Notes: a model not told the origin generated them from the letters alone. Positions 18,520-28,157 are shown, counted from the first letter of the stretch. The stretch: 64,000 bases of DNA from Robertkochia solimangrovi (GCF_007279655.1 NZ_QKWN01000001.1:558001-622000), one strand, 5' to 3'. Numbers and translations: made by a program.

Positions 18520-19860
18520 TTAGCGGTTAGATCCTTGTAAATATTTCTGCCGGAATTTGAATACGAGGGCTCCTCCGCGGATCAGCATCCAGACGAAGAA
18601 AGCGATCCAGATCGCGTAAAGTTGGAATCCGATACTGTCGAAGAACAGTAGGGTCGGCGTGAATCCGAGGAAGGTGGCTGCTAGCAGGACATTTCTCAGA
18701 TATTTCGCTTCTCCAAGGCCTTTAAAAATACCGTCGAACATAAATGCAATGGCATTCACGGGTTGCATGATCAATACGATCCAGAAGACGGAACTGAACA
18801 ATGCCAGTACAGCGGTATCTTTATTAAAGAGCCAACCGATATCGCGATAGAAAATACCGCAGACCGCTGCAAGTATCAGAGCGATAATGATGGAGTATTT
18901 GCTGATATCTACACTCAAAAGCCAGAGCCTTTTGTAATCTTTCGCACCGAGTAAACGTCCCGAGATCGCATTTCCAGCATTGGCATAACCGTCGATAAAG
19001 AAAGAAAAGAATAGCCAGATGTTCATCAGGATGCTCTGAGCGGCGATAAAGTTCTTGCCGTATCCTGTAGCATAGGCGTTGGCGAGGTAGATCGCAAAAT
19101 TCAGGGCTGCAGTTCGAATGAAGAGATTGAGACTCATCAAAAGCAGGTCTTTCATTCTCGGATTGATCTTTTTTCGGATATGAAAGCCAAACGGTGTTCG
19201 GGTGATATAGAAGTACAAGGCCATCATCAGCATGATCACCTGAGCGGAAACACTCGCCCATGCAGCTCCTTTTAAATGCATGGCAGGAATTAGGTCACTA
19301 TAGCCATAAACCAGGAGATAATCGAGGATCACATTGACCACTGCTCCGGAAAGGCTACACAGCATGGCCCAAAGGGTATTTTGCATGCCGCGAAAGACAC
19401 CAAAGATCGCAAAAGTGACAAGGGTTAAGGGGTATCCCAGCGCTCGTATCCGGTAATATTCCTCGGTGTAGTTCAGAATGATCCCCTCGGCATTATAGAG
19501 GCGGAAGATCTGTGCTGCGGCAAAGGCCGTCGAGAAATAGATGACAAGACTTAACAGGAAGTTAAACAGCAGCGCCTGAGGAACCAGTGTTTTGACTGCA
19601 TATAGCCGGTTAGCTCCCAAATGTTGAGATACAATGGAGGAGATTGCGGTTTTGGTCTGTGCGATGATCCAGATGATGGCCGAGAGAAAGGATCCAACGA
19701 TACCCGCCGCAGCCAATGCTTCCACCGGATGATCATCTACATTGCCGATCACAGCGATATCGGTTAGGGAGATGAGGGGTTCGGCGATGCCCGCGATAAT
19801 AGCAGGTATGGCGAGCTTATTTATTTCAAGGAAGGAAACTTTTGTCTGTTGCTTCATCAA
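18520..19860 (-). CDS. MATE family efflux transporter
   Basis: A 446-residue inner-membrane protein with about 12 hydrophobic segments in two halves. The N-terminal pattern LAIPAIIAGIAEPLISLTDIAVIGN matches MATE helix 1, and the RALGYPLTLVTFAIFGVFRGMQNT block matches the conserved mid-domain. Predicted to export cationic drugs or metabolites using Na+ or H+. The DinF-like subgroup is a guess. It lies 21 bases from the GNAT gene on the same strand, so the two may be co-transcribed. Confidence 0.92.
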   Translation of the reverse strand: MMKQQTKVSFLEINKLAIPAIIAGIAEPLISLTDIAVIGNVDDHPVEALAAAGIVGSFLSAIIWIIAQTKTAISSIVSQHLGANRLYAVKTLVPQALLFNFLLSLVIYFSTAFAAAQIFRLYNAEGIILNYTEEYYRIRALGYPLTLVTFAIFGVFRGMQNTLWAMLCSLSGAVVNVILDYLLVYGYSDLIPAMHLKGAAWASVSAQVIMLMMALYFYITRTPFGFHIRKKINPRMKDLLLMSLNLFIRTAALNFAIYLANAYATGYGKNFIAAQSILMNIWLFFSFFIDGYANAGNAISGRLLGAKDYKRLWLLSVDISKYSIIIALILAAVCGIFYRDIGWLFNKDTAVLALFSSVFWIVLIMQPVNAIAFMFDGIFKGLGEAKYLRNVLLAATFLGFTPTLLFFDSIGFQLYAIWIAFFVWMLIRGGALVFKFRQKYLQGSNR

Positions 19861-19881
19861 ACCGGAATGTGATTTTTGAAA

Positions 19882-20397
19882 TTATTCAGAGGATTGCAAA
19901 ACTAATTCATAACAATGGAACGGGTGTTCGCTTTGCTGCGGAAAATAAACTGGCGCCAGTCGTTGATATCCCCTTTGTTCATAGAATCGCATATTTCCCT
20001 GATTTTTAGAAAAAGTATCGAGTCTTACAGACGCTGCGTCGTTTTCCCTAGCCAGGCTTTCGGCAAAGGACATCATGCGTTGGGCATGTCCCATTTTCTG
20101 AAAATCAGGATGGACCGCAAGTCGGTGGATATAATAATTGTTTTTATCGGGTGTCAGCCATTCGATCTCATTATAGAATTCATCTTTGAGTTTTGAGATG
20201 ACCACACAGCCGATAATGATATTGTTATCTTCCAGAACATAGAGTTCTTCTCGCTCGATATCTTTGAGGAAGGCCTCTTTTGACGGGTAATTATCGGTCC
20301 ATTGAATGATTCCTTTAGTCCGCATATGACGGTCGCAGGCCCGGGCGATCTCCAGGAGTCGGTCGATTTCTTTCGTTAATGCAATACGTACTATCAT
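19882..20397 (-). CDS. GNAT family N-acetyltransferase
   Basis: 171 residues from the ATG at 20397 (MIVRIALTKE). The frame is open further to 20502, but that extension crosses the divergent Usp gene start and is not family-like. Acetyl-CoA binding motif A is HRLAVHPDFQKMGHAQRMM, followed by DAASVRLDTFSKNQGNMRFYEQRGYQ, the usual C-terminal strand-helix. Acceptor unknown. It shares a 55-base divergent promoter region with the universal stress protein gene. Confidence 0.88.
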   Translation of the reverse strand: MIVRIALTKEIDRLLEIARACDRHMRTKGIIQWTDNYPSKEAFLKDIEREELYVLEDNNIIIGCVVISKLKDEFYNEIEWLTPDKNNYYIHRLAVHPDFQKMGHAQRMMSFAESLARENDAASVRLDTFSKNQGNMRFYEQRGYQRLAPVYFPQQSEHPFHCYELVLQSSE

Positions 20398-20423
20398 TTG
20401 TAGTAAAACTTTTTCATTACTTT

Positions 20424-20434
20424 TATTTCGTAAA
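20424..20434 (+). promoter_or_regulatory. Shared TATTTCGTAAA element upstream of the first Usp gene
   Basis: TATTTCGTAAA lies 29 bases before the ATG at 20453. The same 11 bases occur 34 bases before the second Usp gene (34792-34802). It is probably a -7 region variant of TAnnTTTG. Confidence 0.45.
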
Positions 20435-20452
20435 AATAAGACGAAGTAAATT

Positions 20453-21250
20453 ATGAAGCACATTCTGGTTCCCATTGGCACATCAAAAAATTCTGTGAAC
20501 ACACTGCAATATGCTGTAGATCTAGCCAGTAAGTTCGGTTCAGATATCTATGTAATGCAGGCATTCACGTTGATCTCAAAGGCTGGTTCCATGGCCAGTA
20601 TCGAGCAAAAAGTGGTGGAGACCAGTCACCGGCAACTGGAAGAGGTGATTGCGGGGGTAGACCGAAAGGGTGTGAAGATTAAGGTTGCTACGTATAACGG
20701 GAGTCCGGTAGATGGCGTTAAAGCGATCGATAAGGAATTCGGAATCGACCTGATCGTGCTGGAACCGAAGAGTAATGATATCCGGGAGGAGGTATTTCTC
20801 GGAAGTACTTCGGGCAGCATCGTCAAGAGAACCAACATTCCGGCACTTATCGTACCGGAAGGGAATACATTTAAAAATTATAAGTCGGCATTGGTAGCCT
20901 TCAAGTCTGGAATCGTGCGAAACAAAACCTTATTGAATCCGTTAAGAGATATGAAGGAGATGTTCGGACTGACCTTGAACTTATTGTTGGTGAAGACACC
21001 GAACTATTCTCAAAATGACCTGAGGGTAGATCCGGCATTGATGGACCTGAGTTCAAATATACAGATCACGGAGAACACGACCACGTTTGAGGGGGTATTG
21101 GAACACTTCCAGCAGCACAATCCGGAAATTTTGGTAGTCTTCAGAAGAAAACGCGGATTTTTTGCGAAACTTTGGGAAAAAAATATAATTTTGAAGCGCG
21201 AATTCAGATGTTCGATACCACTATTGGTTTTAAGCGTTAAGAAGTACTGA
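20453..21250 (+). CDS. Universal stress protein, tandem domain
   Basis: 265 residues containing two Usp-like halves. The first (1-145) starts KHILVPIGTSKNSVNTLQYA and has the nucleotide-binding pattern LGSTSGSIVKRTNIPALIVP. The second (about 150-265) is more diverged and lacks that loop. Cytosolic; Usp proteins bind ATP or AMP and act in stress survival, but no target can be read from the sequence. It is divergent from the GNAT gene. The tRNA-Ala gene begins 16 bases after the stop. Confidence 0.88.
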   Translation: MKHILVPIGTSKNSVNTLQYAVDLASKFGSDIYVMQAFTLISKAGSMASIEQKVVETSHRQLEEVIAGVDRKGVKIKVATYNGSPVDGVKAIDKEFGIDLIVLEPKSNDIREEVFLGSTSGSIVKRTNIPALIVPEGNTFKNYKSALVAFKSGIVRNKTLLNPLRDMKEMFGLTLNLLLVKTPNYSQNDLRVDPALMDLSSNIQITENTTTFEGVLEHFQQHNPEILVVFRRKRGFFAKLWEKNIILKREFRCSIPLLVLSVKKY

Positions 21251-21266
21251 TGACCGCGGTCATTTT

Positions 21267-21340
<74 letters not shown>

Positions 21341-21363
21341 CGAATAGGATACCAAAACAAACC

Positions 21364-21402
21364 AAAATCCCGCAAACCTCCAGTATTTACGGGATTTTTA
21401 TT
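21364..21402 (+). terminator. Terminator just inside the island, after tRNA-Ala
   Basis: AAAATCCCG (21364-21372) pairs with CGGGATTTT (21390-21398), followed by a T-rich stretch. It replaces the tRNA's displaced terminator at 29014. A second hairpin (AAAAAGGG/CCCTTTTT, 21439-21466) with a T/A tail follows. Confidence 0.65.
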
Positions 21403-21410
21403 TTTTAGGA

Positions 21411-21440
21411 TATCAAATAATACCAAATAATATCAAATAA
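21411..21440. repeat. Three 10-bp tandem units near attL, possible integrase arm sites
   Basis: TATCAAATAA, TACCAAATAA and TATCAAATAA in direct succession; related text (ATACCAAAACAAACCAAAA) lies at 21349-21367. Short direct repeats inside the att site next to the recombinase gene are the usual arrangement of arm-type binding sites. Confidence 0.5.
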
Positions 21441-21592
21441 AAAGGGGCATATTCGGTACCCTTTTTATTTTCTTAAAAATCGCCCACTCGAAATGCGAAA
21501 ACCCCTGATTTTATTGGCTCTCACAGAAATCCTTTAACATTTGTTAACGCTGATTTTTATATTTTTAAGGGGCACATAAAGGGTGCAATTCT

Positions 21593-21947
21593 ATGAGTAA
21601 TGTTATATCAGTAATATTTTACATTAAAAGAGCCCGGATAAATTCCAAGGGGCTGTGTCTGGTTATATGTAGAATTACCTATGACGGGAGACGATCTGAA
21701 TTCAGTACTGGAAAGTATGTGGAGCCTGATAAATGGAACCCCAACGACAGAACAAGTCAACATTACCGACCAAGTCACCTACCAAGTTGAAGCCATGTCT
21801 ATAAGTATAAACTCAAGAGAATTCAATAGGGCAGCGTTTGTTGTAAGCGAACAAAAAATTTTATGTATACCACTTAGAAACTCTAAAATTAATAAAAGAG
21901 AAATGGAGGAATGCGTTAGGTTATATATATTTGCTGTAAGACATTAA
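21593..21947 (+). pseudogene. Broken tyrosine recombinase (integrase) gene
   Basis: From the ATG at 21593, the first 45 residues read like the arm-binding N-terminus of Bacteroidota site-specific recombinases: ISVIFYIKRARINSKGLCLV, then ITYDGRRSEFSTG and VEPDKWN. The frame then meets a stop at 21790. A +1 shift continues openly from 21681 to 21947 (EAMSISINSREFNRA) but soon loses resemblance, and no catalytic R-H-R-Y domain is present before mcrB. The full gene is about 400 codons, so over two thirds is missing. Confidence 0.7.
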
Positions 21948-22066
21948 GACTCCCCTACCCAAATCTACAAAAATTAGCTACAGAAAACTGTTCTCCAACA
22001 GGCTGAGGCTTTGTCTGAATTTTGGAATAGTTCAATTTGTAGATATTATTAAAAATTATTTTCAAA

Positions 22067-24637
22067 ATGCATAATAATTCAAATGTTCTTGAACAGTTTT
22101 TAGAAAAGTGGCCCTTGGAGAAATTGCCGGATATGACACTCGAAGAGTATACAAATCTCGATAAAAACTCTTTTTGTTATTGGGTAGAAGCTGAAACCGA
22201 AGATCTGGGAAGTATTTGGGGAGGTTCTTCTTATAAATTTGGGATTTATAAACGACAAGGCTCAAAAAATGATAGTAGAAGGGGTTATTTAACAGATGGG
22301 GAATATTCATGGGTAGGAAAATATGGTCAGAATAGTAAGGATGCTTTTAACACTATAAAACATTACATTATTCAAATTGCAGAATTTGCTACGCAGGGAT
22401 CCATTAAAGAAATTGATACCATAGATTTAGGAGATGCCTTTAAATGGAAGATTGCATTTTTATATTCCAATGAGCAGATCATACCTATCTATAAAAAGGA
22501 AGCACTTATACGAGAAGCCGAAAGAAATGGACTCTCAACCGATGCATCACTTGGGGAATTACATACCGCATTAATCACTCAGAAAGGATATAACGAATCT
22601 ATTTACGACTATTCAAATAGAATATGGAATACGTATGCCAGGGAAAATGATTTAAACTCTCAATATCCGGAAAACAATAAAACACAACGGAAATATTGGT
22701 TATACTCTCCAGGTCGAAAGGCCAGGTTTTGGGATAAGTATTACAATGATGGTATTATGGGGTTGGGATGGAATGAATTGGGAGATCTTAGAAGGTATAA
22801 TTCCAAGGAAGATATTGTTTCCAAACTACAGGAGCTGCAGCAAACGGATAGTTCTAAAAAAAATGATGCGGCGGCAAATTTTGATTTCTTAAAAAATATG
22901 TCTGTTGGAGATGTTGTTATTGCAAAGAAAGGCCGAAAAGAATACTTAGGATATGGGTACGTTACTTCAGACTATTATTATGATGAAACTTCAAAAGATC
23001 ATAAATCGTTAAGAAAAGTAAATTGGATAAAAAAGGGAATTTGGACCGAAGAAAATACAGATATTATTGTAAAAACCTTAACTGATTATACACGGTATCC
23101 TGAAACTATCGACAGAATTAAAAGCATCATCGGAATAGAAGATGATAAACATGTGAAAATTAAGATCCCCAGAATGAATAAATCTCCTTTAAATTCAATT
23201 TTGTATGGCCCTCCAGGCACAGGTAAGACCTACAATACTATCAATAAGACATTAGAACTTTTCGATGAAGATTTAACCGGACTAAGTCGGGCGGATATAA
23301 AAGCGAAATTCGAAGAAAAGATATCCCAAAACAGGATCGTCTTCACAACCTTTCATCAAAGTATGACCTATGAAGATTTTGTAGAAGGCATAAAACCTGT
23401 GGAGCCACAAAAGGAAGGAGATCCGGTTATATATAAAATTGAACAAGGAATCTTTCAAAAACTATGTGTTGAAGCTACATTTTCATTAGCCAAGGAAAAT
23501 GAGTCAGTTACCACTGAGAAAGTCTTGGACTTTTCTCTAGCTTTCGACGAATTTGTTGCTACGATTCAGGATAGACTATCTACTAATGAGGAAGTGGAAC
23601 TGGAAACTAAAAACGGAGGGAAGGTAATTGTTGATGGAATCTCCCAACAAGATAACATCCTTATCAAACATCCCGGAAAAGATAATACTTATCCCGTATC
23701 CAAACAGCGATTGTCTAAAATACATGCTGCATTCCCTGACCTGAATGAAATAAATAATATTGATCAGCAATTCCGGTCAGTAATTGGTGGAAGTAATTCA
23801 ACTGCAAACTGGGCGGTTCTGAACGCTATACGAAATAGTAATGCGATTAATAATAATAAAAAAACGGATCAGGAATATAAATGGGAAGATAAAATTGAAG
23901 TCGTTAATTCGTTAAAAAAGGTCGACTTTAAAGGAAAAAACGGGGAACCTTTTGTAATAATCATTGACGAAATAAACCGTGGGAATGTCTCCCAAATCTT
24001 TGGAGAATTGATCACCCTTATAGAAGAAGATAAACGTTTGGGTAATCCTGAAGCTATTCAAGTACAGCTTCCCTACAGTAAAGAAATGTTCGGTGTTCCT
24101 CCCAATGTATATATAATTGGAACCATGAATACGGCAGATCGAAGCGTTGAAGCCTTAGACACTGCCTTAAGAAGAAGATTCAGTTTTATTGAAATGCCAC
24201 CCATTCCGGATTTAATTAGAATCGAAGGAAAGGTTCCTAACGGAATCATCCCTGATCACAATATTGATCTTACGACACTTTTAGAAACGATCAACAATCG
24301 TATAGAAAAGCTGTTAGATAAAGATCATATGATCGGACATAGCTATTTTCTAACCGTAAATAATCTGGAAAGCTTAAAATTGGCATTCCAAAACAAGATT
24401 CTTCCCTTACTTCAAGAATACTTTTTTGGAGATTATGGTAAAATTGGTTTGGTAATAGGATCCGGATTCTTCGACATCCGAAATGAGCAAGATGAAGAGA
24501 ACATATTTGCTCATTTCGATGATTACGATGTAAGTATGTTAAATTCAAGAAAAGTGTATAGACTTAAAAATATCATTCAAATGAGCGATCAAAATTTTGT
24601 TGAGGCTTTGAATCTATTACAAGGGAAAGATATTTAA
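22067..24637 (+). CDS. mcrB: McrB-type 5-methylcytosine restriction GTPase with EVE-like reader domain
   Basis: 856 residues. Residues 1-160 form an unassigned N-terminal domain (DLGSIWGGSSYKFGIYK). Residues about 209-345 look like an EVE/PUA-type modified-base reader (KYWLYSPGRKARFWDKYY; MSVGDVVIAKKG). From about 370 there is an AAA+ GTPase: Walker A GPPGTGKT (381-388), Walker B FVIIIDEINRGN (629-640) and the McrB-specific MNTADRS (from 687), then the Arg-rich LRRRFSF. McrB reads modified cytosine in DNA and powers translocation; cleavage needs McrC, encoded next with no gap. It is the main defence cargo of the island. Confidence 0.93.
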   Translation: MHNNSNVLEQFLEKWPLEKLPDMTLEEYTNLDKNSFCYWVEAETEDLGSIWGGSSYKFGIYKRQGSKNDSRRGYLTDGEYSWVGKYGQNSKDAFNTIKHYIIQIAEFATQGSIKEIDTIDLGDAFKWKIAFLYSNEQIIPIYKKEALIREAERNGLSTDASLGELHTALITQKGYNESIYDYSNRIWNTYARENDLNSQYPENNKTQRKYWLYSPGRKARFWDKYYNDGIMGLGWNELGDLRRYNSKEDIVSKLQELQQTDSSKKNDAAANFDFLKNMSVGDVVIAKKGRKEYLGYGYVTSDYYYDETSKDHKSLRKVNWIKKGIWTEENTDIIVKTLTDYTRYPETIDRIKSIIGIEDDKHVKIKIPRMNKSPLNSILYGPPGTGKTYNTINKTLELFDEDLTGLSRADIKAKFEEKISQNRIVFTTFHQSMTYEDFVEGIKPVEPQKEGDPVIYKIEQGIFQKLCVEATFSLAKENESVTTEKVLDFSLAFDEFVATIQDRLSTNEEVELETKNGGKVIVDGISQQDNILIKHPGKDNTYPVSKQRLSKIHAAFPDLNEINNIDQQFRSVIGGSNSTANWAVLNAIRNSNAINNNKKTDQEYKWEDKIEVVNSLKKVDFKGKNGEPFVIIIDEINRGNVSQIFGELITLIEEDKRLGNPEAIQVQLPYSKEMFGVPPNVYIIGTMNTADRSVEALDTALRRRFSFIEMPPIPDLIRIEGKVPNGIIPDHNIDLTTLLETINNRIEKLLDKDHMIGHSYFLTVNNLESLKLAFQNKILPLLQEYFFGDYGKIGLVIGSGFFDIRNEQDEENIFAHFDDYDVSMLNSRKVYRLKNIIQMSDQNFVEALNLLQGKDI

Positions 24638-25912
24638 TTGAAACAGAACCCGGAACATATTACCGTTTTTGAGCATGAGACTTTGCGAATTGACCGCGGT
24701 GATCAACGTCTCACAAAAGTACAGTTAGAGGCTTTACAATTGTTCTATGGCGAAAATGGAGTCCCCTACTATTCACTAATCCACCATGGTGTCCGCTTCA
24801 ATGAATATGTTGGTGTAATTCAATTAGGTAATTTAGTCATTGAAGTCCTTCCAAAAGCGGATAAGTCGAATCCGAACGATGAGAGGGTTAAATTTTCCTG
24901 GAGAAATGTGCTGATTTCCATGCTCCATGCTGTGGGAATCTTAGATATACACGCCCCTAGCAACAGTAATTTAAACTTACGGCAAAATTCTATCCTAGAT
25001 CTCTACTTTGAACTCTACATTCGTGAAGTAGAATATTTACAACATCGTGGACTCATAAAAAAGTACCGAAAAACGGAAGGAAATAGAAACGCATTAAAGG
25101 GAAGTATTCAATTTGCAAAACACTTAAACCAAAACCTGGTTCGTCAAGAACGGTTTTATGTAAAACACTCTACCTACGATAAGGAGCATGTTATTCACGC
25201 TATTCTTTTTAAAGCTTTGAAGTTATTGAGCTACATCAATACCAATATACATCTGAAAAGTAGATTAGGAGCATCATTATTGAACTTTCCGGAGCAGAAT
25301 GATATCAAAATAACTGAATCGGTTTTTGATAGAATAGCATTTGATCGTAAAGCAGAACCGTACAGAAATGCATTGGAAATTGCAAAGCTACTTCTTCTAA
25401 ATTACCATCCGGATGTAAACCGGGGCACCAACAATGTATTGGCATTGATGTTCGATATGAACATGCTGTGGGAGCAATTTGTTTTTATAAGCTTACGAAA
25501 GCATAAGGCAAGTACCACCAGTATTGCTGCTCAAAACACCAGGAATTTTTGGAAACCTCTATTAGGATACCATAGTAAAATGAAGCCCGATATTGTTATT
25601 AATAAAGATTCCGACAATTGCATTGTTTTAGATACAAAATGGAAAAATTTAAGCGGATATAATCCTTCTCCGGAAGACCTCAGGCAGATGTTTGTTTACC
25701 TAAAGTATTATAAAGCAAAGCGGGTTGCTCTATTATATCCCGGAACAGAGAATACTTCAAATTCAGGTTTTTACTATGACCATAATAGAATTAAATCAAA
25801 TGAATTAGGGGAGGAAGAGTGTGCTGTAATTTCTATCGGAGTTGATGTGTGTATTAAGAAATGGCAGTTAAGGATTTTTGAGAGTATTGAAAATTGGTGT
25901 CAAATTTTATAA
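24638..25912 (+). CDS. mcrC: McrC-type restriction endonuclease subunit
   Basis: 424 residues starting with a TTG that directly abuts the mcrB TAA; no ATG is near, so translation is probably coupled. The N-terminal part (LVIEVLPKADKS, then an insertion through the GTPase-ring contact region) matches McrC. The C-terminal PD-(D/E)xK nuclease has D318 (MKPDIVI), D332 and K334 (VLDTKW). It binds the McrB hexamer, stimulates GTP hydrolysis and cuts DNA between modified sites. Confidence 0.93.
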   Translation: MKQNPEHITVFEHETLRIDRGDQRLTKVQLEALQLFYGENGVPYYSLIHHGVRFNEYVGVIQLGNLVIEVLPKADKSNPNDERVKFSWRNVLISMLHAVGILDIHAPSNSNLNLRQNSILDLYFELYIREVEYLQHRGLIKKYRKTEGNRNALKGSIQFAKHLNQNLVRQERFYVKHSTYDKEHVIHAILFKALKLLSYINTNIHLKSRLGASLLNFPEQNDIKITESVFDRIAFDRKAEPYRNALEIAKLLLLNYHPDVNRGTNNVLALMFDMNMLWEQFVFISLRKHKASTTSIAAQNTRNFWKPLLGYHSKMKPDIVINKDSDNCIVLDTKWKNLSGYNPSPEDLRQMFVYLKYYKAKRVALLYPGTENTSNSGFYYDHNRIKSNELGEEECAVISIGVDVCIKKWQLRIFESIENWCQIL

Positions 25913-26106
25913 AATAAGGTATATCCCACTTAATTGAGGAATTTCAGACCTTGTTATATTAATTCAGTTTTGGGTTGATTTTTTACTGCTCATAGACTTA
26001 ACATTTATATCAATATATGTAATAAAGGCTGTTTGCTTTGCTTTGTATTTATTAAATCACAGCTAAATAAACGCACTGAAAATCAATAATATACATTATA
26101 GTTTAG

Positions 26107-26114
26107 TATTTTTG
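26107..26114 (+). promoter_or_regulatory. -7 element of the island lipoprotein gene
   Basis: TATTTTTG (TAnnTTTG), 55 bases before the ATG at 26169. This indicates that the lipoprotein has its own transcription start, separate from mcrBC. Confidence 0.5.
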
Positions 26115-26168
26115 TGTTTAAGATTTGTTGACCAACAAATAGAACTTAATTATTTAAATACTTGAAAA

Positions 26169-26966
26169 ATGAAAGGAGTTGAAAAATTTTCAGTTCTTGC
26201 CCTATTTTATGTGTTATTTTTATCATGTCAGGATGAATTACCGAATCCATCTGAAGATCTTTTAGTAGGTACAATTACTTTAGATTTAAAACTTGAGATT
26301 GTTTCCCAAGCATCGCCCTGGTCCACCAAAGCAACAAAGGGAATGGCATATGCTTTGGACTGTTCATTTCCGGATCCACCAACTGTAGTGGTTCCCGAAG
26401 TTTTCAATGTTCAATTTTTTATTCCAGGAGAGAGTGAACCGGCTTATGAGTTTACAGGTTTTGAATCTTTTAGACTGAATACTTTTCAGGTTGTTTTGCG
26501 CGAGTATGAAATTATAATTCAGACCGAACCCGTGGGTTTACCTGAATATACAAGTTCTTCAATGTATTTTTATACGAAGACAACTCATGACTTTAGTAAG
26601 GAAACCTTTTTGGGATTGACAGTAAAACCGTTTCAATCTCTGGTGGTGGTTGCAAAAAATAATCTTGCTGGAGGTCCTACTTTTGATTTATTTGATACCA
26701 ATGGAGATGTTTTAACAGTTGGAGTTTTTAAAGATTTAGAAATGTATGAAGAAGAATATGTTGGTTTATATGTTGGTGACATTAATGGGAGGGTAGGAAG
26801 CATGTTGATTTCATTTACTGATTATGATGGTGTTGACAGAAGGTATACCTTAGAAGACTTAGAACCTGCTGTTATGTATCGGGTGTTGTTCTGTCCCGAT
26901 CCTTCTATGGGGATCTATATTGATAAAGATATTTTCGAAAATGTAGTTGATGTCATTATTGAATAG
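26169..26966 (+). CDS. Island lipoprotein of unknown function
   Basis: 265 residues. The signal ends in a lipobox (VLFLSC, Cys19). The mature part has the feel of the Bacteroidota DUF4493-type surface lipoproteins: GTITLDLKLEI at the start, a Lys-Ala linker (STKATKGMAY), then beta-rich repeats with YEIIIQTEPVGLPEYTSS and a C-terminal sandwich. It is presumably anchored in the outer membrane. The family assignment is tentative. An envelope protein beside a restriction system could be unrelated cargo. Confidence 0.6.
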   Translation: MKGVEKFSVLALFYVLFLSCQDELPNPSEDLLVGTITLDLKLEIVSQASPWSTKATKGMAYALDCSFPDPPTVVVPEVFNVQFFIPGESEPAYEFTGFESFRLNTFQVVLREYEIIIQTEPVGLPEYTSSSMYFYTKTTHDFSKETFLGLTVKPFQSLVVVAKNNLAGGPTFDLFDTNGDVLTVGVFKDLEMYEEEYVGLYVGDINGRVGSMLISFTDYDGVDRRYTLEDLEPAVMYRVLFCPDPSMGIYIDKDIFENVVDVIIE

Positions 26967-27072
26967 TATTTATGATATTATATATGAAAATTTTATTGAT
27001 GAAAAAACGGACGAAATCAACCAAAGAACTATTAGTAGATTTACCATAACCAAGTGTATATTATCATAATTA

Positions 27073-27174
27073 ATGTCCACAACCTCAGAGTCGATAACAT
27101 TTGACGGTTCCATGGCTAAACTATTGCCCATTAAAGGGAATACCGAAAAATGTCTTAAAAGGAATTCGATATAA
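27073..27174 (+). other. Possible tiny ORF or relic in the island
   Basis: An ATG-started frame of 33 codons (starts MSTTSESITFDGSMAKLLPI) between the lipoprotein and the minus-strand Cys-motif gene. The composition looks protein-like, but there is no clear ribosome-binding site. It may be the remaining N-terminus of a deleted gene. Not recognised. Confidence 0.25.
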
Positions 27175-27215
27175 TTTCTAAGACCTAATCAGTAGATTAA
27201 TTGATAAATATTATT

Positions 27216-28157
27216 TTAAAACGGGAGGTGATCAGTAGGGTCTTCGATATCATCCGTTAGCATGAGGTCAATGAGATCACTTCTGGTAGCCGAACCGTCG
27301 CAAACGGGACAAGGGTGAAAGTTTAATTTCTCCAGAAGTTCCAAATCCAGGCTTAATTCCGGATTGTAACATAATCGATGATACTGGAAGATCAAATCCG
27401 TAATCGGTTCTAAATAATCGTCTGATTTTCTAAATAAGAAATTACTCAGGTGATTTGGGATTTTATAATCTCGAGCGTAAATTATTTTAATACCTCGTAA
27501 ATCATTTCTACGGCTATTTTCCCAGAATTTGTTGTCATCCGGATATTTATCAATAAATTTTTGACCTTCTTTTACCAGTTTTTTTATTGCTTTATCCACT
27601 TCGGCAATGGACGTAATATTTTCATATGTTGCGTAGGTATACATCGGTTTTACAAATACCTTTAATTTTTGGGTGATTTCCCAGTCATCCTTAAGCAGTC
27701 TCTGAAATTCTTCAGTATTGTTAAAGTAAAGGTCATAATATTCTTTAAACCACAATTTAAACAGCCTGACTTGTCTTCTTTGTTTTATAAGTTTCTGCTC
27801 ACAACTAAGAGTTTTGTTTCTATCGGTAGGATATGAAAATTTTATAGTATCCGGAACACCAATCAGAGGTAATTTGAAATTCAGAATCTCACAATTTTTA
27901 TCGGTATGAAAAAGAAGCTTTTTTTCATCCTCAATTATACACGGAGACTGAAGATCATGCACTTCAGGACTATAATAATATGAATAATAAAAACGGGTGT
28001 TCAATAGCAGATATTTCCATTTTAGACAGTTTTCGATATTATTTTCCTCAAGTATGGGGATATGGTTTTTATAATAGTGAAAGTTTGGATAATTAAAATG
28101 TTTGCGGGAAGAGTATTTAAAAATGAATTTGAAATCAGCTTCCTTTATATAAGGCAT
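27216..28157 (-). CDS. Island protein of unknown function with CPxC motif and SSB-like C-terminal tip
   Basis: 313 residues, soluble, no signal. It is rich in Tyr, Lys, Phe and Asp. The N-terminal half is Tyr/Phe-rich (NTRFYYSYYYSPEV), the middle is helical with KRRQVRLFKLWFKEYYDLYF, and the C-terminus has a zinc-finger-like CPVC (FHPCPVCDG). The last residues DPTDHLPF resemble the acidic Pro-Phe tip of single-stranded-DNA-binding protein. It is encoded opposite to mcrBC. I do not recognise the family. The AT-rich codon use matches the island rather than the core genome. Confidence 0.6.
   Translation of the reverse strand: MPYIKEADFKFIFKYSSRKHFNYPNFHYYKNHIPILEENNIENCLKWKYLLLNTRFYYSYYYSPEVHDLQSPCIIEDEKKLLFHTDKNCEILNFKLPLIGVPDTIKFSYPTDRNKTLSCEQKLIKQRRQVRLFKLWFKEYYDLYFNNTEEFQRLLKDDWEITQKLKVFVKPMYTYATYENITSIAEVDKAIKKLVKEGQKFIDKYPDDNKFWENSRRNDLRGIKIIYARDYKIPNHLSNFLFRKSDDYLEPITDLIFQYHRLCYNPELSLDLELLEKLNFHPCPVCDGSATRSDLIDLMLTDDIEDPTDHLPF

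Noticed and set aside
27001-27051. 16-codon frame starting MKKRTKSTKELL in the island
   Set aside because: Too short and without a family; could be a leader or chance.
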